A program made the position numbers and the translations under genes. Below the pieces are notes generated by a model, which saw nothing but the letters and a program-made list of their open reading frames with translations, had not been told where the DNA came from and did not search any database. Shown here in pieces: positions 16,823 through 25,972 of a stretch of DNA of 44,792 bases. Position 1 is the first letter of the stretch. Every line of letters starts with the position of its first letter. The stretch lies in the NCBI GenBank assembly GCA_018061105.1, contig JAGOUU010000007.1:1-44792 (forward strand), in the 5' to 3' direction. This DNA is from Gammaproteobacteria bacterium. Lineage in GTDB: Bacteria; Pseudomonadota; Gammaproteobacteria; JAGOUU01.

Positions 16823-17662
16823 TTAAGTAATAAGTTTATTAATTTTTTTATTTTCTATAATATGGGCCGTAATTTCTTCTATAGAATGATTTGTTGTATA
16901 TAAATAAGGTATTTTTTCTCGAGTAAATAAAGCTTCGGCAAGTTTAACTTCAGTGATACATTGTTTCAGATCAGCGTATTGACTGTTTGGGCGACGTTTT
17001 TGTCGAATAACCTGTAAACGTTTCGGCTCAATACTTAGGCCATAGATTTTATGTTTATATTCAGCAAGAAACTCTGGTAATTTATCGGCCTCTAGATCTT
17101 CTATGACTAGAGGGTAATTAGCTGCTTTAATGCCGTATTGTATGGCCATATATAAGCAACTTGGGGTTTTTCCGCATCGAGATACTCCAATTAGAATGAC
17201 TTCTGCTTCGTCGTATTTTTTTGTCGACAATCCATCGTCAGTATTTAAAGCAAAATTTATAGCATCCATTCTAGCGTCATATTTATAAGTATTAGCTATA
17301 TCTAGGCTATGAGTTTTACCTATAGTATGATCAGAAGAATAACCGAGTTCTTGTTCAAGGGGGCTAATATATTGCTCAAAGAAGTCTAATACTAGGGCAT
17401 TAGAAGATTTAATAATTTCTCTGATTTCTTTTGCTACTAATGTACTAATAACTATAGCGCGTATATTTAAATCTAAAGCGTCTTGATTAATAGTATCAGC
17501 AATTTCTTGTGCTTTTTTTATAGTATTAACATAGGGTATTTTTTTTGCTGTATATTTTAATTTGCTGAATTGGGTTAACAAGCTTTGACCAAGAGTTTCA
17601 ACTGTAATCCCTGTGCCGTCAGAAATAAAATATATCTTACGTGTTATGACATCGGTAGCCAT
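16823..17662 (-). CDS. ppsR: PEP synthase regulatory protein (bifunctional kinase/pyrophosphorylase, DUF299)
   Basis: Controls PEP synthase by ADP-dependent phosphorylation and Pi-dependent dephosphorylation of a threonine next to its catalytic histidine. The 279-residue protein begins with YFISDGTGITVETLGQSLL, the family signature, and has the P-loop GVSRCGKTPS at residues 159-168. Length matches E. coli PpsR (277). It is transcribed divergently from its target ppsA across a 153-base AT-rich palindromic region, the usual gammaproteobacterial arrangement. dcc follows 25 bases downstream. Confidence 0.95.
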   Translation of the reverse strand: MATDVITRKIYFISDGTGITVETLGQSLLTQFSKLKYTAKKIPYVNTIKKAQEIADTINQDALDLNIRAIVISTLVAKEIREIIKSSNALVLDFFEQYISPLEQELGYSSDHTIGKTHSLDIANTYKYDARMDAINFALNTDDGLSTKKYDEAEVILIGVSRCGKTPSCLYMAIQYGIKAANYPLVIEDLEADKLPEFLAEYKHKIYGLSIEPKRLQVIRQKRRPNSQYADLKQCITEVKLAEALFTREKIPYLYTTNHSIEEITAHIIENKKINKLIT

Positions 17663-17740
17663 TATAAAATAATACGTTAGAGTTTAAGATTAAAATATTT
17701 ATAATTAATGATACAATTTTCAAATATTAAATAATAGCTC

Positions 17741-17786
17741 TAATAATATTAATAATATTATTAATATTATTAATATTATTAATATT
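17741..17786. repeat. 32-bp perfect AT palindrome plus 9-bp repeats between ppsR and ppsA
   Basis: 17741-17772 is a perfect palindrome made only of A and T, centred between 17756 and 17757. It runs into further AATATTATT units up to 17786. It sits about 30 bases before the ppsA start and would form a cruciform or hairpin in the leader; it could also serve as a binding site for an AT-preferring regulator. The 153-base gap has no other obvious element apart from AAGGA (17805-17809), the ppsA ribosome-binding site. Confidence 0.85.
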
Positions 17787-17815
17787 TAAAAATATTTATC
17801 AAATAAGGAACTTCT

Positions 17816-20191
17816 ATGACAGCTGCATTAGTCACTTGGTTTAATCAATTAGGCATGAAAGATTTACCTGAAGTTGGTGGTAAAAATGCTTCTTTGGGTG
17901 AAATGATATGTGAGTTATCAAAAGCTGGTGTAAAAGTTCCTAATGGTTTTGCAACAACAGCCTATGCTTATAAGCAGTTCCTAGCTCAAAATAACTTATA
18001 TGAACAAATAAAAGAAAAGTTATCTAATCTCGATGTAGAAAATGTTCACCAATTGGCACAGACAGGCGCTGCAATTCGACAACAAATTATTGACACACCG
18101 TTATTGCCTGATCTTGAGCACGCTGTTAGAGAAAACTATGCCCATTTAGTGGGACATAACCAAGGTTCTGTTGCTATTCGGTCATCTGCAACAGCTGAAG
18201 ATCTTCCAGATGCGTCGTTTGCTGGTCAACAAGAGACTTTTTTGAATATAGCTGGGATTGATAATGTTTTACTAGCAGTTAAGCAAGTGTTTGCAAGTTT
18301 ATTCAATGACCGAGCTATAGCATATAGAGTTCACAAGAACTATAGTCATTTTGATATAGCTCTTTCTGCAGGGATTCAACAAATGGTTCGTAGCGATCTA
18401 GGTGCTAGTGGCGTCATGTTTACTTTGGATACAGAAACAGGATTCGATGAAGTGGTTTTTATAACTTCTTCATATGGTTTAGGTGAGGCCGTAGTACAGG
18501 GGTTGGTAAATCCTGATGAATTTTATGTTTATAAAGACGGTTTGAGAAATAATCAAGAATGTATTATCAATAGGCATCTAGGTGATAAGGCCCTAATGAT
18601 GACTTATACGAATGATCATCGTGCAGGTTACTCAGTAGAAACTGTGAATGTTCCAGATGATCGCCGCGAAAAATTTTCGCTTTCAGATAATGATATCTTA
18701 ATTTTAGCGAAACATGCAATGACTATTGAGAAGCATTATGGTCGCAATATGGATATTGAATGGGCTAAAGATGGTTTAAGTGGGGAAATCTTTATTCTAC
18801 AAGCCAGACCCGAGACTGTTAATAGTCAGGTTAATCAAAAAAATATTACGAAATTTGAGTTTTGCGATCAGTTTAATTTAGAAAATGCTTATTTAACTAG
18901 TGGTCGTGCGATAGGTCAAAAAATAGGTGTAGGAAAAGTTACTATTTTACAAAACCATCGTGATATGACAAATTTTGCGGTAGGAGATGTTTTAGTAACT
19001 GATATGACCGATCCTGATTGGGAACCAATTATGGCAAAAGCTGCAGCTATAGTAACTAATCGCGGCGGAAGAACTTGCCACGCAGCAATTATTGCTCGAG
19101 AATTAGGGATTCCAGCTGTAGTTGGGTGTGGGAATGCTACGGAGACATTGAGTCCTGGCGAAATAGTTACTGTTTCATGCTGTGAAGGTGAAACTGGATA
19201 TATTTATAGTGGTGAACGCGATTTTAATATTCAAACTGCCAATATAGATAAAATGCCAGCTATCAAATGCAACATTATGATGAATATTGGTAATCCTGAG
19301 AAAGCCTTCTCTTTTCAAAATTTACCTAATGCTGGGGTGGGTTTAGCTAGGCTAGAATTTATTATTAGCCACGTCATAGGAATCCATCCAAAGGCTTTAT
19401 TAGAATTTAATAAACTTGATAGCAATCTCAAACAAGAGATCTCAGCGCGAATAGTTGGCTATAAATCACCAACAGATTTTTATGTTTCAAAATTAGCCGA
19501 AAGTATAGCGATGCTAGGTGTATCTTTTAAAAATAAACCAGTTATTGTTCGATTATCAGATTTTAAATCTAACGAATATGCAAATTTATTAGGCGGTAAA
19601 GCCTATGAGCCTATTGAAGAAAATCCGATGCTTGGCTATCGGGGCGCTGCGCGTTATACAGATCAGAATTTTAAACAATGTTTTGAACTAGAGTGCCAGG
19701 CAATTAAAAAAGTCCGTGGAGCAATGGGTTTAAAAAATATTCAAATTATGATCCCATTTGTTAGAACATTGAAGCAAGCTCAAGAAGTTATAAGTTTATT
19801 AAAAGACTTTGGTTTAGTCAGTGGTGAAGATGATCTCAAAATAATCATGATGTGTGAAATCCCTTCAAATGTTATTCTCGCAGAAGAATTTTTGGAATAT
19901 TTTGATGGTTTTTCAATTGGCTCAAATGATTTAACCCAATTAACTTTAGGCATAGATCGCGATTCTGGTCTTGTAGCAGAAGGGTTTGATGAGCGTGATC
20001 CTGCAGTTATTAAACTATTAGAACAAGTTATAAAAATATGTAAAAAGAAAAATAAATATATCGGAATTTGTGGTCAAGGACCGTCAGATCATCAAGACTT
20101 TGCAAAATGGTTGTTAGAACAAAAAATAGATTCAATTTCGCTTAACCCTGATACTGTTTTACAGACATGGTTGCATTTGGCAAATTATTGA
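17816..20191 (+). CDS. ppsA: Phosphoenolpyruvate synthase
   Basis: Converts pyruvate and ATP to PEP, AMP and phosphate, the entry to gluconeogenesis from pyruvate. At 791 residues it is full length (E. coli 792). It shows the ATP-grasp N-domain (EVGGKNASLGEM, RSSATAEDLPDASFAGQQET), the phosphohistidine domain with His422 in GGRTCHAAIIAREL, and the PEP/pyruvate barrel (GSNDLTQLTLGIDRD, GICGQGPSD). AAGGA is 6 bases before the ATG. It is regulated at protein level by the divergent ppsR product. Its last seven bases overlap the end of the convergent permease gene. Confidence 0.97.
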   Translation: MTAALVTWFNQLGMKDLPEVGGKNASLGEMICELSKAGVKVPNGFATTAYAYKQFLAQNNLYEQIKEKLSNLDVENVHQLAQTGAAIRQQIIDTPLLPDLEHAVRENYAHLVGHNQGSVAIRSSATAEDLPDASFAGQQETFLNIAGIDNVLLAVKQVFASLFNDRAIAYRVHKNYSHFDIALSAGIQQMVRSDLGASGVMFTLDTETGFDEVVFITSSYGLGEAVVQGLVNPDEFYVYKDGLRNNQECIINRHLGDKALMMTYTNDHRAGYSVETVNVPDDRREKFSLSDNDILILAKHAMTIEKHYGRNMDIEWAKDGLSGEIFILQARPETVNSQVNQKNITKFEFCDQFNLENAYLTSGRAIGQKIGVGKVTILQNHRDMTNFAVGDVLVTDMTDPDWEPIMAKAAAIVTNRGGRTCHAAIIARELGIPAVVGCGNATETLSPGEIVTVSCCEGETGYIYSGERDFNIQTANIDKMPAIKCNIMMNIGNPEKAFSFQNLPNAGVGLARLEFIISHVIGIHPKALLEFNKLDSNLKQEISARIVGYKSPTDFYVSKLAESIAMLGVSFKNKPVIVRLSDFKSNEYANLLGGKAYEPIEENPMLGYRGAARYTDQNFKQCFELECQAIKKVRGAMGLKNIQIMIPFVRTLKQAQEVISLLKDFGLVSGEDDLKIIMMCEIPSNVILAEEFLEYFDGFSIGSNDLTQLTLGIDRDSGLVAEGFDERDPAVIKLLEQVIKICKKKNKYIGICGQGPSDHQDFAKWLLEQKIDSISLNPDTVLQTWLHLANY

Positions 20192-21486
20192 TGTCTTAGA
20201 GTCTGAGCTGGCATAATTTTGCTAGCTTTTATGGCAGGGTATATTATAGCTAAAAACATAATAAAATAGACTATGGATACTATATTAAATATATCAGAAT
20301 TAGATATTTCAGAAGGCAAGTAATTAATAAAATAAATATCTGGATTAACAAACTTATATTGAACAAATTTTTCTAACATGCTGGCAAGTGTACTAATATT
20401 AGCAGCAAGAATTACACCAAGAATTATTCCCGTTGCTAAGCCTATGCTAGTAATAATAAATCCATATGAAATAAATAATTTTACTAAAAAACTTTTGTTG
20501 ATCCCTAAAGTTTTTAAAATAGCTAATTCAGATTGTTTTTCATTTAAGACAGTAGTAAGAGTTGCAATTAAATTAAACATGGCGACGATAATAATACAGC
20601 TAAGTAATAAAAACATCATTTCTTTTGTATAAGCTAACACATTAAAATAGTTTCCGACAAAATCAGTCCAGTTCGATATATCCAAAGGAATATCTGTTTG
20701 TAAAGACTCGACTATATCTGGAGCAGTACTAGGGTAATTAAGATCAATATTTATATTACTAATAGTATAATCGTTAAATAATTTACAAGCATAGTCTATG
20801 TCAATAAAAGCTATATTGGCCATTAGTTGATCACTAGCAGTAAATATATTTTTGATATCGATATTATAATACTTAAAAAAATTATCAGAGGTAATTAAAC
20901 TAAGATTTTTGTTATTGTCTAATTTTTCTATAATATTGCTACTGAGTACAATTCCGTTGTAAATATAATTTGGATCTGACGAATTGTTAGGATTTAAAGC
21001 AGCTAGTTTTTGTCTTATGACGCTACTAGGTAACGCATTGAGCCATATAGGTATTAATTTTTGATTATTAACTATAAAGGCTTTTTTTTGTAAATTTGGG
21101 TAAATATTAGCAATTTTTTCTCGGCCTAATTTATTAATAATAATTTGTTCGAGATTTTTTGTTTTTTGTTTTGACTGCTCTGGTGTAAGATATTTTTTTG
21201 CCAAAGAAGTAGGATCTGAGGGATCGATTAAATTTGCTGTGGTATTATAGTTTTCATAATCATTAATAGTGTCTATGGTAACATGTGGTAATAAATTTGT
21301 TATACGATTTTTAGCGACAGATGTAAAACCGTTCATAATTGATAAAACAGTTATCAGGGCAGAGACACCTAACGTTAAGCCAATTATAGTAGTTAATGTG
21401 ATAACTTTAATATGTTTAGATTTCCTGCTATGCAAAATAAACTTGAAACTAATCCAAATGGGAAGAAATCTATTACTGATTCTCAT
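20185..21486 (-). CDS. LolC/LolE-type lipoprotein-releasing system permease
   Basis: Inner-membrane subunit of the ABC transporter that releases outer-membrane lipoproteins to LolA. The 433-residue protein has the family layout: N-terminal transmembrane helix (TTIIGLTLGVSALITVLSIMN, then NGF), a large periplasmic domain (about residues 50-290), and three C-terminal helices with the cytoplasmic motif ELAILKTLGINK that contacts the ATPase. The ending PAIKASKIMPAQTLRHQ is the typical FtsX/MacB C-terminus. Normally lolC, lolD and lolE are adjacent; here there is no ATPase gene next to it, so LolD must be elsewhere. The first helix resembles LolC more than LolE, but the choice is not safe. Confidence 0.88.
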   Translation of the reverse strand: MRISNRFLPIWISFKFILHSRKSKHIKVITLTTIIGLTLGVSALITVLSIMNGFTSVAKNRITNLLPHVTIDTINDYENYNTTANLIDPSDPTSLAKKYLTPEQSKQKTKNLEQIIINKLGREKIANIYPNLQKKAFIVNNQKLIPIWLNALPSSVIRQKLAALNPNNSSDPNYIYNGIVLSSNIIEKLDNNKNLSLITSDNFFKYYNIDIKNIFTASDQLMANIAFIDIDYACKLFNDYTISNINIDLNYPSTAPDIVESLQTDIPLDISNWTDFVGNYFNVLAYTKEMMFLLLSCIIIVAMFNLIATLTTVLNEKQSELAILKTLGINKSFLVKLFISYGFIITSIGLATGIILGVILAANISTLASMLEKFVQYKFVNPDIYFINYLPSEISNSDIFNIVSIVYFIMFLAIIYPAIKASKIMPAQTLRHQ

Positions 21487-21506
21487 GATTATACGAATAT
21501 GATTTT

Positions 21507-21524
21507 TATATTATTAATAATATA
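21507..21524. repeat. 18-bp perfect AT palindrome in a divergent promoter region
   Basis: TATATTATT followed by its complement AATAATATA forms a perfect palindrome between the permease gene and the divergent orphan gene. The core is similar to the palindrome before ppsA. Confidence 0.7.
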
Positions 21525-21569
21525 GTACAGTAATTTGAAGTATTTAAAAGTAATAAGGAGCATTCTATT

Positions 21570-22094
21570 ATGCCTAGAGTAGAGGCGACAGAGACAACTG
21601 TATTAATTGGCGCTGAAACTGTTACGCAAGTTGATCATATTGGGAAGATTGATCAAAAACAAACTGAGGAGTTTAATGGAAATTTAAAGCAATCATTAGG
21701 AATATTAGTTGAAATAAGTGCTAGATTAGGGGTGTCTGGTATAGGATGCTTTATCGGTGTGCTTTTGATACTTATGATGCCAGATATATTGAAATTAGTA
21801 TTGCCTAGATTTATACATGACGAAGATCTCAGGCAATTTTTTGATAAATTATTATTTGTCATACAAGTAGTTTTGACTGGTGCGAGTGCTAAAGTATTTC
21901 AAAATTCCGCAAAAACGGTGGAGAGATCTAATTGTGCTGTATATAACTCCCATATGCCTTTTGCTGTAACAGCAGCTAGTGAGTGTGCTCAAGAACTTAC
22001 GAAAGAAAATGCTAAATTGCGAGCAAAGGTTACGAAGCTAGAGGTTTGTAGTGGCAGCTCAAGTTTGCATGCACGACCAGAACTAGACGTCTAA
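21570..22094 (+). CDS. Hypothetical membrane protein with C-terminal coiled coil (174 residues)
   Basis: No family recognised. AAGGAG lies 8-13 bases before the ATG, and the gene has its own spacing on both sides, so it is probably real. The N-terminal 45 residues are polar (MPRVEATETTVLIGAETVTQ). One hydrophobic helix runs at about residues 54-77 (VSGIGCFIGVLLILMMPDIL) and a second weaker one at about 92-108. A heptad-like stretch (AQELTKENAKLRAKVTKLEV) near residues 137-156 predicts a coiled coil. Such a layout, with a membrane hairpin and a cytoplasmic coiled coil, is seen in effector-like proteins of intracellular bacteria, but nothing here proves secretion. Confidence 0.72.
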   Translation: MPRVEATETTVLIGAETVTQVDHIGKIDQKQTEEFNGNLKQSLGILVEISARLGVSGIGCFIGVLLILMMPDILKLVLPRFIHDEDLRQFFDKLLFVIQVVLTGASAKVFQNSAKTVERSNCAVYNSHMPFAVTAASECAQELTKENAKLRAKVTKLEVCSGSSSLHARPELDV

Positions 22095-22189
22095 CTTCTT
22101 AAAATCAAGCTAGTTATCATCAGCTTTAATAAATTTGTTGAATATGCCATAATTCGGGTATTAGTAATATCTGAGGTTATGGCAGAGTA

Positions 22190-23092
22190 ATGAGTTGGTT
22201 CAAGAAATTATTTCCCTCAAAAATTAATACGACAAGCAGGGATCGCAAGAAATCAGTACCAGAAGGTATTTGGTCAAAATGTGAAAAATGTAATGCGGTA
22301 CTCTATAGGGCAGAGCTAGAGCGTAATCTCTTTGTCTGCCCCAAATGTAGCCATCATATGACTATAAATGCCCGTAGACGGTTAGAAGGATTTTTAGATC
22401 CGGAGTCTTATCTAGAATTAGCTAAGAATGTTCAAGCTAAAGATATCTTAAAGTTTAAAGATTCACGAAAATATAACGAAAGATTAGCCACAGCCAAAGA
22501 TCTTACTGACGAAGATGAAGCTTTAATAGTCATGAAGGGGCGTATGAATGGTATCGGTATAGTTGCGGTGTGTTTTGAGTTTAATTTTATCGGTGGTTCT
22601 ATGGGAACAGCTGTTGGTGAACGCTTTGTCCAAGGGGTGGAATGCGCTATAACTGAACGGAGGCCATTCATCTGTTTTTCAACAAGTGGTGGTGCTCGTA
22701 TGCAAGAAGGGTTATTGTCATTATTCCAGATGGCAAAAACCAGTGCTGCGTTAGCCAGATTGGCTGAAAATAATATCCCCTATATCTCTGTTTTAGTAAA
22801 TCCTACTTTTGGTGGCGTTTCTGCCAGCTTAGCAATGTTAGGCGATGTCAATATTGCAGAGCCACAGGCTTTAATTGGTTTCGCTGGCCCTAGAGTAATC
22901 AAACAAACCGTACGAGAAACTCTTCCAGAAGGGTTTCAGCAAAGTGAGTTTCTTTTAGAGCATGGGTTCATTGATCAAATTATTGATCGGCGAGAGCTAC
23001 GTGATAAAATTGGTGCTTTATTAGCAAAGTTTTTAAATATATCTAGCGCTAATTATGCTCAAATGCGAGCTAATTTAAATATAACTACTTAG
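22190..23092 (+). CDS. accD: Acetyl-CoA carboxylase carboxyltransferase subunit beta
   Basis: Beta subunit of the carboxyltransferase that moves CO2 from biotin to acetyl-CoA, the first committed step of fatty-acid synthesis. The 300-residue protein has the N-terminal zinc ribbon with Cys31, Cys34, Cys50 and Cys53, and the crotonase-fold motifs [36 protein letters not shown] and [16 protein letters not shown]. Length matches E. coli AccD (304). It opens the accD-folC-dedD-cvpA-purF cluster, with 11 bases before folC. TGC-CATAAT near 22145-22153 could be an extended -10 box. Confidence 0.97.
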   Translation: MSWFKKLFPSKINTTSRDRKKSVPEGIWSKCEKCNAVLYRAELERNLFVCPKCSHHMTINARRRLEGFLDPESYLELAKNVQAKDILKFKDSRKYNERLATAKDLTDEDEALIVMKGRMNGIGIVAVCFEFNFIGGSMGTAVGERFVQGVECAITERRPFICFSTSGGARMQEGLLSLFQMAKTSAALARLAENNIPYISVLVNPTFGGVSASLAMLGDVNIAEPQALIGFAGPRVIKQTVRETLPEGFQQSEFLLEHGFIDQIIDRRELRDKIGALLAKFLNISSANYAQMRANLNITT

Positions 23093-23103
23093 TAAAATAG
23101 TTG

Positions 23104-24405
23104 ATGCTGCAAGACTTCTTAGCGACTTTACAGATAACCAGTAAAAATGTTATAAAGCTTGGCTTAGAAAATATAACAAAAGCTGCCCAATTGTTAAATC
23201 TGCCAAAACCTGCTCCTTATATAGTTGTGGTCGGTGGCACAAATGGCAAGGGGAGTGTAATAAATTTATTAGATGCAGCTTTAGTAAGTTTAGGATACAA
23301 AACGGGCTGCTATACTTCTCCCCACTTAGTAAATTTTAATGAGCGTTACCGAGTTAATCAAAAGCCTCTAAACGATCAAGAATTGTTAACAAATTTTCAG
23401 AGTTTATTAGAAAAAATAAATTATTATAATCTAACCTTAACATTTTTTGAGTTTATTACTTTAGCTGCATGGTCAATTTACAGCACAAAAGATTTGGATA
23501 TATTATTACTAGAGATTGGTTTAGGCGGCAGATTAGATGCAGTTAATGCTATACCAAAAGATTTGGCTATTATAACATCAGTTGCTTTTGATCATCAGGA
23601 TTATTTGGGTAATACTTTAGAAGATATAGGTCGAGAAAAATCTGGGATAATTAGCAATAACACGCCAGTTATATTAGGCGATCTTACTATGCCTGAGGTA
23701 ATTTTTAAAATAGCTCAAGCAAGAAATGCCACAATTTTTCAATATGGTAAAGATTACAATCTTAAAGAGCTAGGATCAGCAGCAGGCAATAAGTTACTCT
23801 ATACAAGTGCTACTGTAACTTATTATTTTTCTAAGCGTAGGTATTTAAATCTTTGTGTAAATAATATTGCAACAAGTATCAAAGCCTTGGAATTAATTTT
23901 AAAGTCACGATCAACAAAACCTGCAAGACCAGAAATATTTAAATCCATTGATAATACAATTAAAAATTTTAATCTTTTAGGTAGATGTAGCTGGTTAAAT
24001 CCTGAGAAAACTATCTTAATAGACGTGGCGCATAATGAGCAGTCGATAGAAAATCTCAAAAATTATTTAATAAAGATCAACTCTGGGGGGAAAAAAATAC
24101 TTGCCGTTTTTGGTATGCTGCAAGATAAAAATATTGAAAAATGTTTGGCTATTATTGAACCTATTATACACTATTGGTATCTATCAAGTATTAACGAAGC
24201 TCGAGGTACTCAAGCAGAGCATTTAGCAAATATTATCAAAAGTATAAATAATAAAGCTGAATACCAAAGCCATGAAAATATAACAGAATGTTTTATGGCA
24301 GCGTATAAATTTGTTACGCAAAATCTTAGTAAAGATAGTATACTTATAGTGTTCGGATCGTTTCATATTGTAGGGCCTGTTTGCAAGTGCTACGGTGACT
24401 TATAA
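23104..24405 (+). CDS. folC: Bifunctional folylpolyglutamate synthase / dihydrofolate synthase
   Basis: Adds glutamate to dihydropteroate and to folates in the cytoplasm. The 433-residue protein is a Mur-ligase-type enzyme with the P-loop GTNGKGS (residues 45-51), YTSPHLVNFNERYRVN, the metal and carbamate region LLEIGLGGRLDAVN, and TSVAFDHQDYLG. The C-terminal domain carries DVAHNEQS. The start is taken at the ATG 23104; a TTG immediately before it (23101) is an alternative adding one residue, and no clear Shine-Dalgarno sequence separates them. dedD follows after 12 bases. Confidence 0.95.
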   Translation: MLQDFLATLQITSKNVIKLGLENITKAAQLLNLPKPAPYIVVVGGTNGKGSVINLLDAALVSLGYKTGCYTSPHLVNFNERYRVNQKPLNDQELLTNFQSLLEKINYYNLTLTFFEFITLAAWSIYSTKDLDILLLEIGLGGRLDAVNAIPKDLAIITSVAFDHQDYLGNTLEDIGREKSGIISNNTPVILGDLTMPEVIFKIAQARNATIFQYGKDYNLKELGSAAGNKLLYTSATVTYYFSKRRYLNLCVNNIATSIKALELILKSRSTKPARPEIFKSIDNTIKNFNLLGRCSWLNPEKTILIDVAHNEQSIENLKNYLIKINSGGKKILAVFGMLQDKNIEKCLAIIEPIIHYWYLSSINEARGTQAEHLANIIKSINNKAEYQSHENITECFMAAYKFVTQNLSKDSILIVFGSFHIVGPVCKCYGDL

Positions 24406-24417
24406 GAGATTAATACA

Positions 24418-25134
24418 ATGGATATTCAGTTAAAACAACGGCTAATAGGGACGGTAGTTATTTTCTCTTTATTGATTATTTTCTTACCTATGTTTTTTGA
24501 AAATAATAGCAATAATATTCTAGATGATAACAGTGAAGAAAGGCTAGAACAGTTGCTGGCAGTGCCAGTTGCTCAAGAAAAAGCTAGTTTAGCTAATAAA
24601 GAAAATAACTTAGAGAATAATAACGGCCTTGAGCAACAATTTATTTTTAATAATGCAGAAACAGAGAGCCAGGTTAAAAATACATCTGAGCCAGTTCTTA
24701 AGACTAACAAGACTAACAAAACTGATAAAGATTTAGAACAAAATATCATTGGTATTACTTCTGCTGAATTGGATAAACTACAGTCAGAGCCAGAAAAAAT
24801 ATCATCTGCTTCTAATGAGCTGAGTCAGGAACAAAAGCTAAAAAGAGTTATTAAATTTAATCTACCAAATAACATAAGCAGAAATGACGTTTACGCTGTG
24901 AGAATTAGCTCTGCTCAAAGCTCACAAGCAGCAGAAAAGCTCAAAGCTTTTTTGCAAAGTATTGGCTTTCCAGCGTATACAAATCAAGAAAATAATAAAA
25001 CTGATTTTTCAGTATATATCGGTCCAGACTTTGAGTTAAAATATATAAAAGAATTAGCTAATCGTATTTTAGATGAAACTGATTATCAGCCAGAAATAGT
25101 GGCACATAATAAAAGTTGGTTAACGAAAAAATAG
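24418..25134 (+). CDS. dedD: SPOR-domain protein, DedD-like
   Basis: Septal-ring protein anchored in the inner membrane that binds denuded peptidoglycan at the division site. The 238-residue product has a short cytoplasmic start (MDIQLKQRLIG), one transmembrane helix (about residues 11-28), a long low-complexity Asn/Glu/Lys-rich linker, and a C-terminal SPOR domain (about 160-235, with VRISSAQSSQAAEKLKAFLQ). The N-terminal QRLIGTVV pattern and the position between folC and cvpA identify DedD. The linker is less proline-rich than in E. coli. Confidence 0.9.
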   Translation: MDIQLKQRLIGTVVIFSLLIIFLPMFFENNSNNILDDNSEERLEQLLAVPVAQEKASLANKENNLENNNGLEQQFIFNNAETESQVKNTSEPVLKTNKTNKTDKDLEQNIIGITSAELDKLQSEPEKISSASNELSQEQKLKRVIKFNLPNNISRNDVYAVRISSAQSSQAAEKLKAFLQSIGFPAYTNQENNKTDFSVYIGPDFELKYIKELANRILDETDYQPEIVAHNKSWLTKK

Positions 25135-25143
25135 GTTACACAC

Positions 25144-25941
25144 ATGGAACTGCTTGGGTTGCTATGGACTGATTGGGTTTTTGTTTTACTAGTGCTTATT
25201 TCGAGTTTAATAGGCTTAAAAAGTGGCTTAATTCGAGAGTTTTTTACCGGTTTAACTCTTGTTTTGGCATTTTTCGTTTCTGCTAAGTCTGGTCTTCAAA
25301 TTTCAATAGGGTTCAATAAACTTTTTGGTGGGGATTTTTTAAGTCCAACTTATGCAAAAGCTTTTGCTTTTATCGGTATCGTCTGGCTATCGGCAAAGAT
25401 TTTACGACGTATTCGACGTAAATTAAAACTGAAACTTGGTGTGATTGATAGACTATTTGGTTTATTATTTGGTTTTCTTCGAGGAATTTTGGTCGTTATT
25501 TTTATAGTTGCTTTCAATGTTTTTGCCCTCGTTATTGCTGATACTTCATGGCAAAGTACTTCTCTAGTTAAATATATCAAACCGGCTAGTGATTATTTTC
25601 GAGATCATGTTGTTCCGCTAAAATCAAAAAACAAAATAGAAGAAAAAATGGAAGAGTTTGATAATCAAGAACAGTTTCAGACTATAAAAAAAGCTTTTAA
25701 CAAAGCCTTGGGTTGGCACCTTAGTGTAAAAGAGAATGTAAAAGAAAGTGAAAAAAAACAAGAACCGAACAATACAAAGCCGGTAGCAACAACTGAATCT
25801 GTTTCTGATCAAAAAACGCAGAAACCAATACGTGCCTGGGAATCTGAGCAAGTTAATAAAAATCAAAAAACAAAAAAAAAACGGCCACCTAACCAAGATT
25901 ATCGAGATATTTTATTAAATAAACAAATTAAAAATAATTAA
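25144..25941 (+). CDS. cvpA: CvpA family membrane protein with long charged C-terminal tail
   Basis: Four predicted transmembrane helices in the first 130 residues (WVFVLLVLISSLIGLKSGLI, then helices near 35-50, 75-90 and 105-128) are typical of CvpA, the colicin V production/envelope protein that precedes purF in gammaproteobacteria. E. coli CvpA has 162 residues; this one has 265. The extra part, from about residue 170, is hydrophilic and lysine/glutamate-rich (KENVKESEKKQEPNN, KNQKTKKKRPPNQ) and probably cytoplasmic. The role of the tail is unknown; a late frameshift is unlikely because composition stays regular. Confidence 0.92.
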   Translation: MELLGLLWTDWVFVLLVLISSLIGLKSGLIREFFTGLTLVLAFFVSAKSGLQISIGFNKLFGGDFLSPTYAKAFAFIGIVWLSAKILRRIRRKLKLKLGVIDRLFGLLFGFLRGILVVIFIVAFNVFALVIADTSWQSTSLVKYIKPASDYFRDHVVPLKSKNKIEEKMEEFDNQEQFQTIKKAFNKALGWHLSVKENVKESEKKQEPNNTKPVATTESVSDQKTQKPIRAWESEQVNKNQKTKKKRPPNQDYRDILLNKQIKNN

Positions 25942-25972
25942 ACTTAATTTATTAATATAGGGCGTATCAGAA

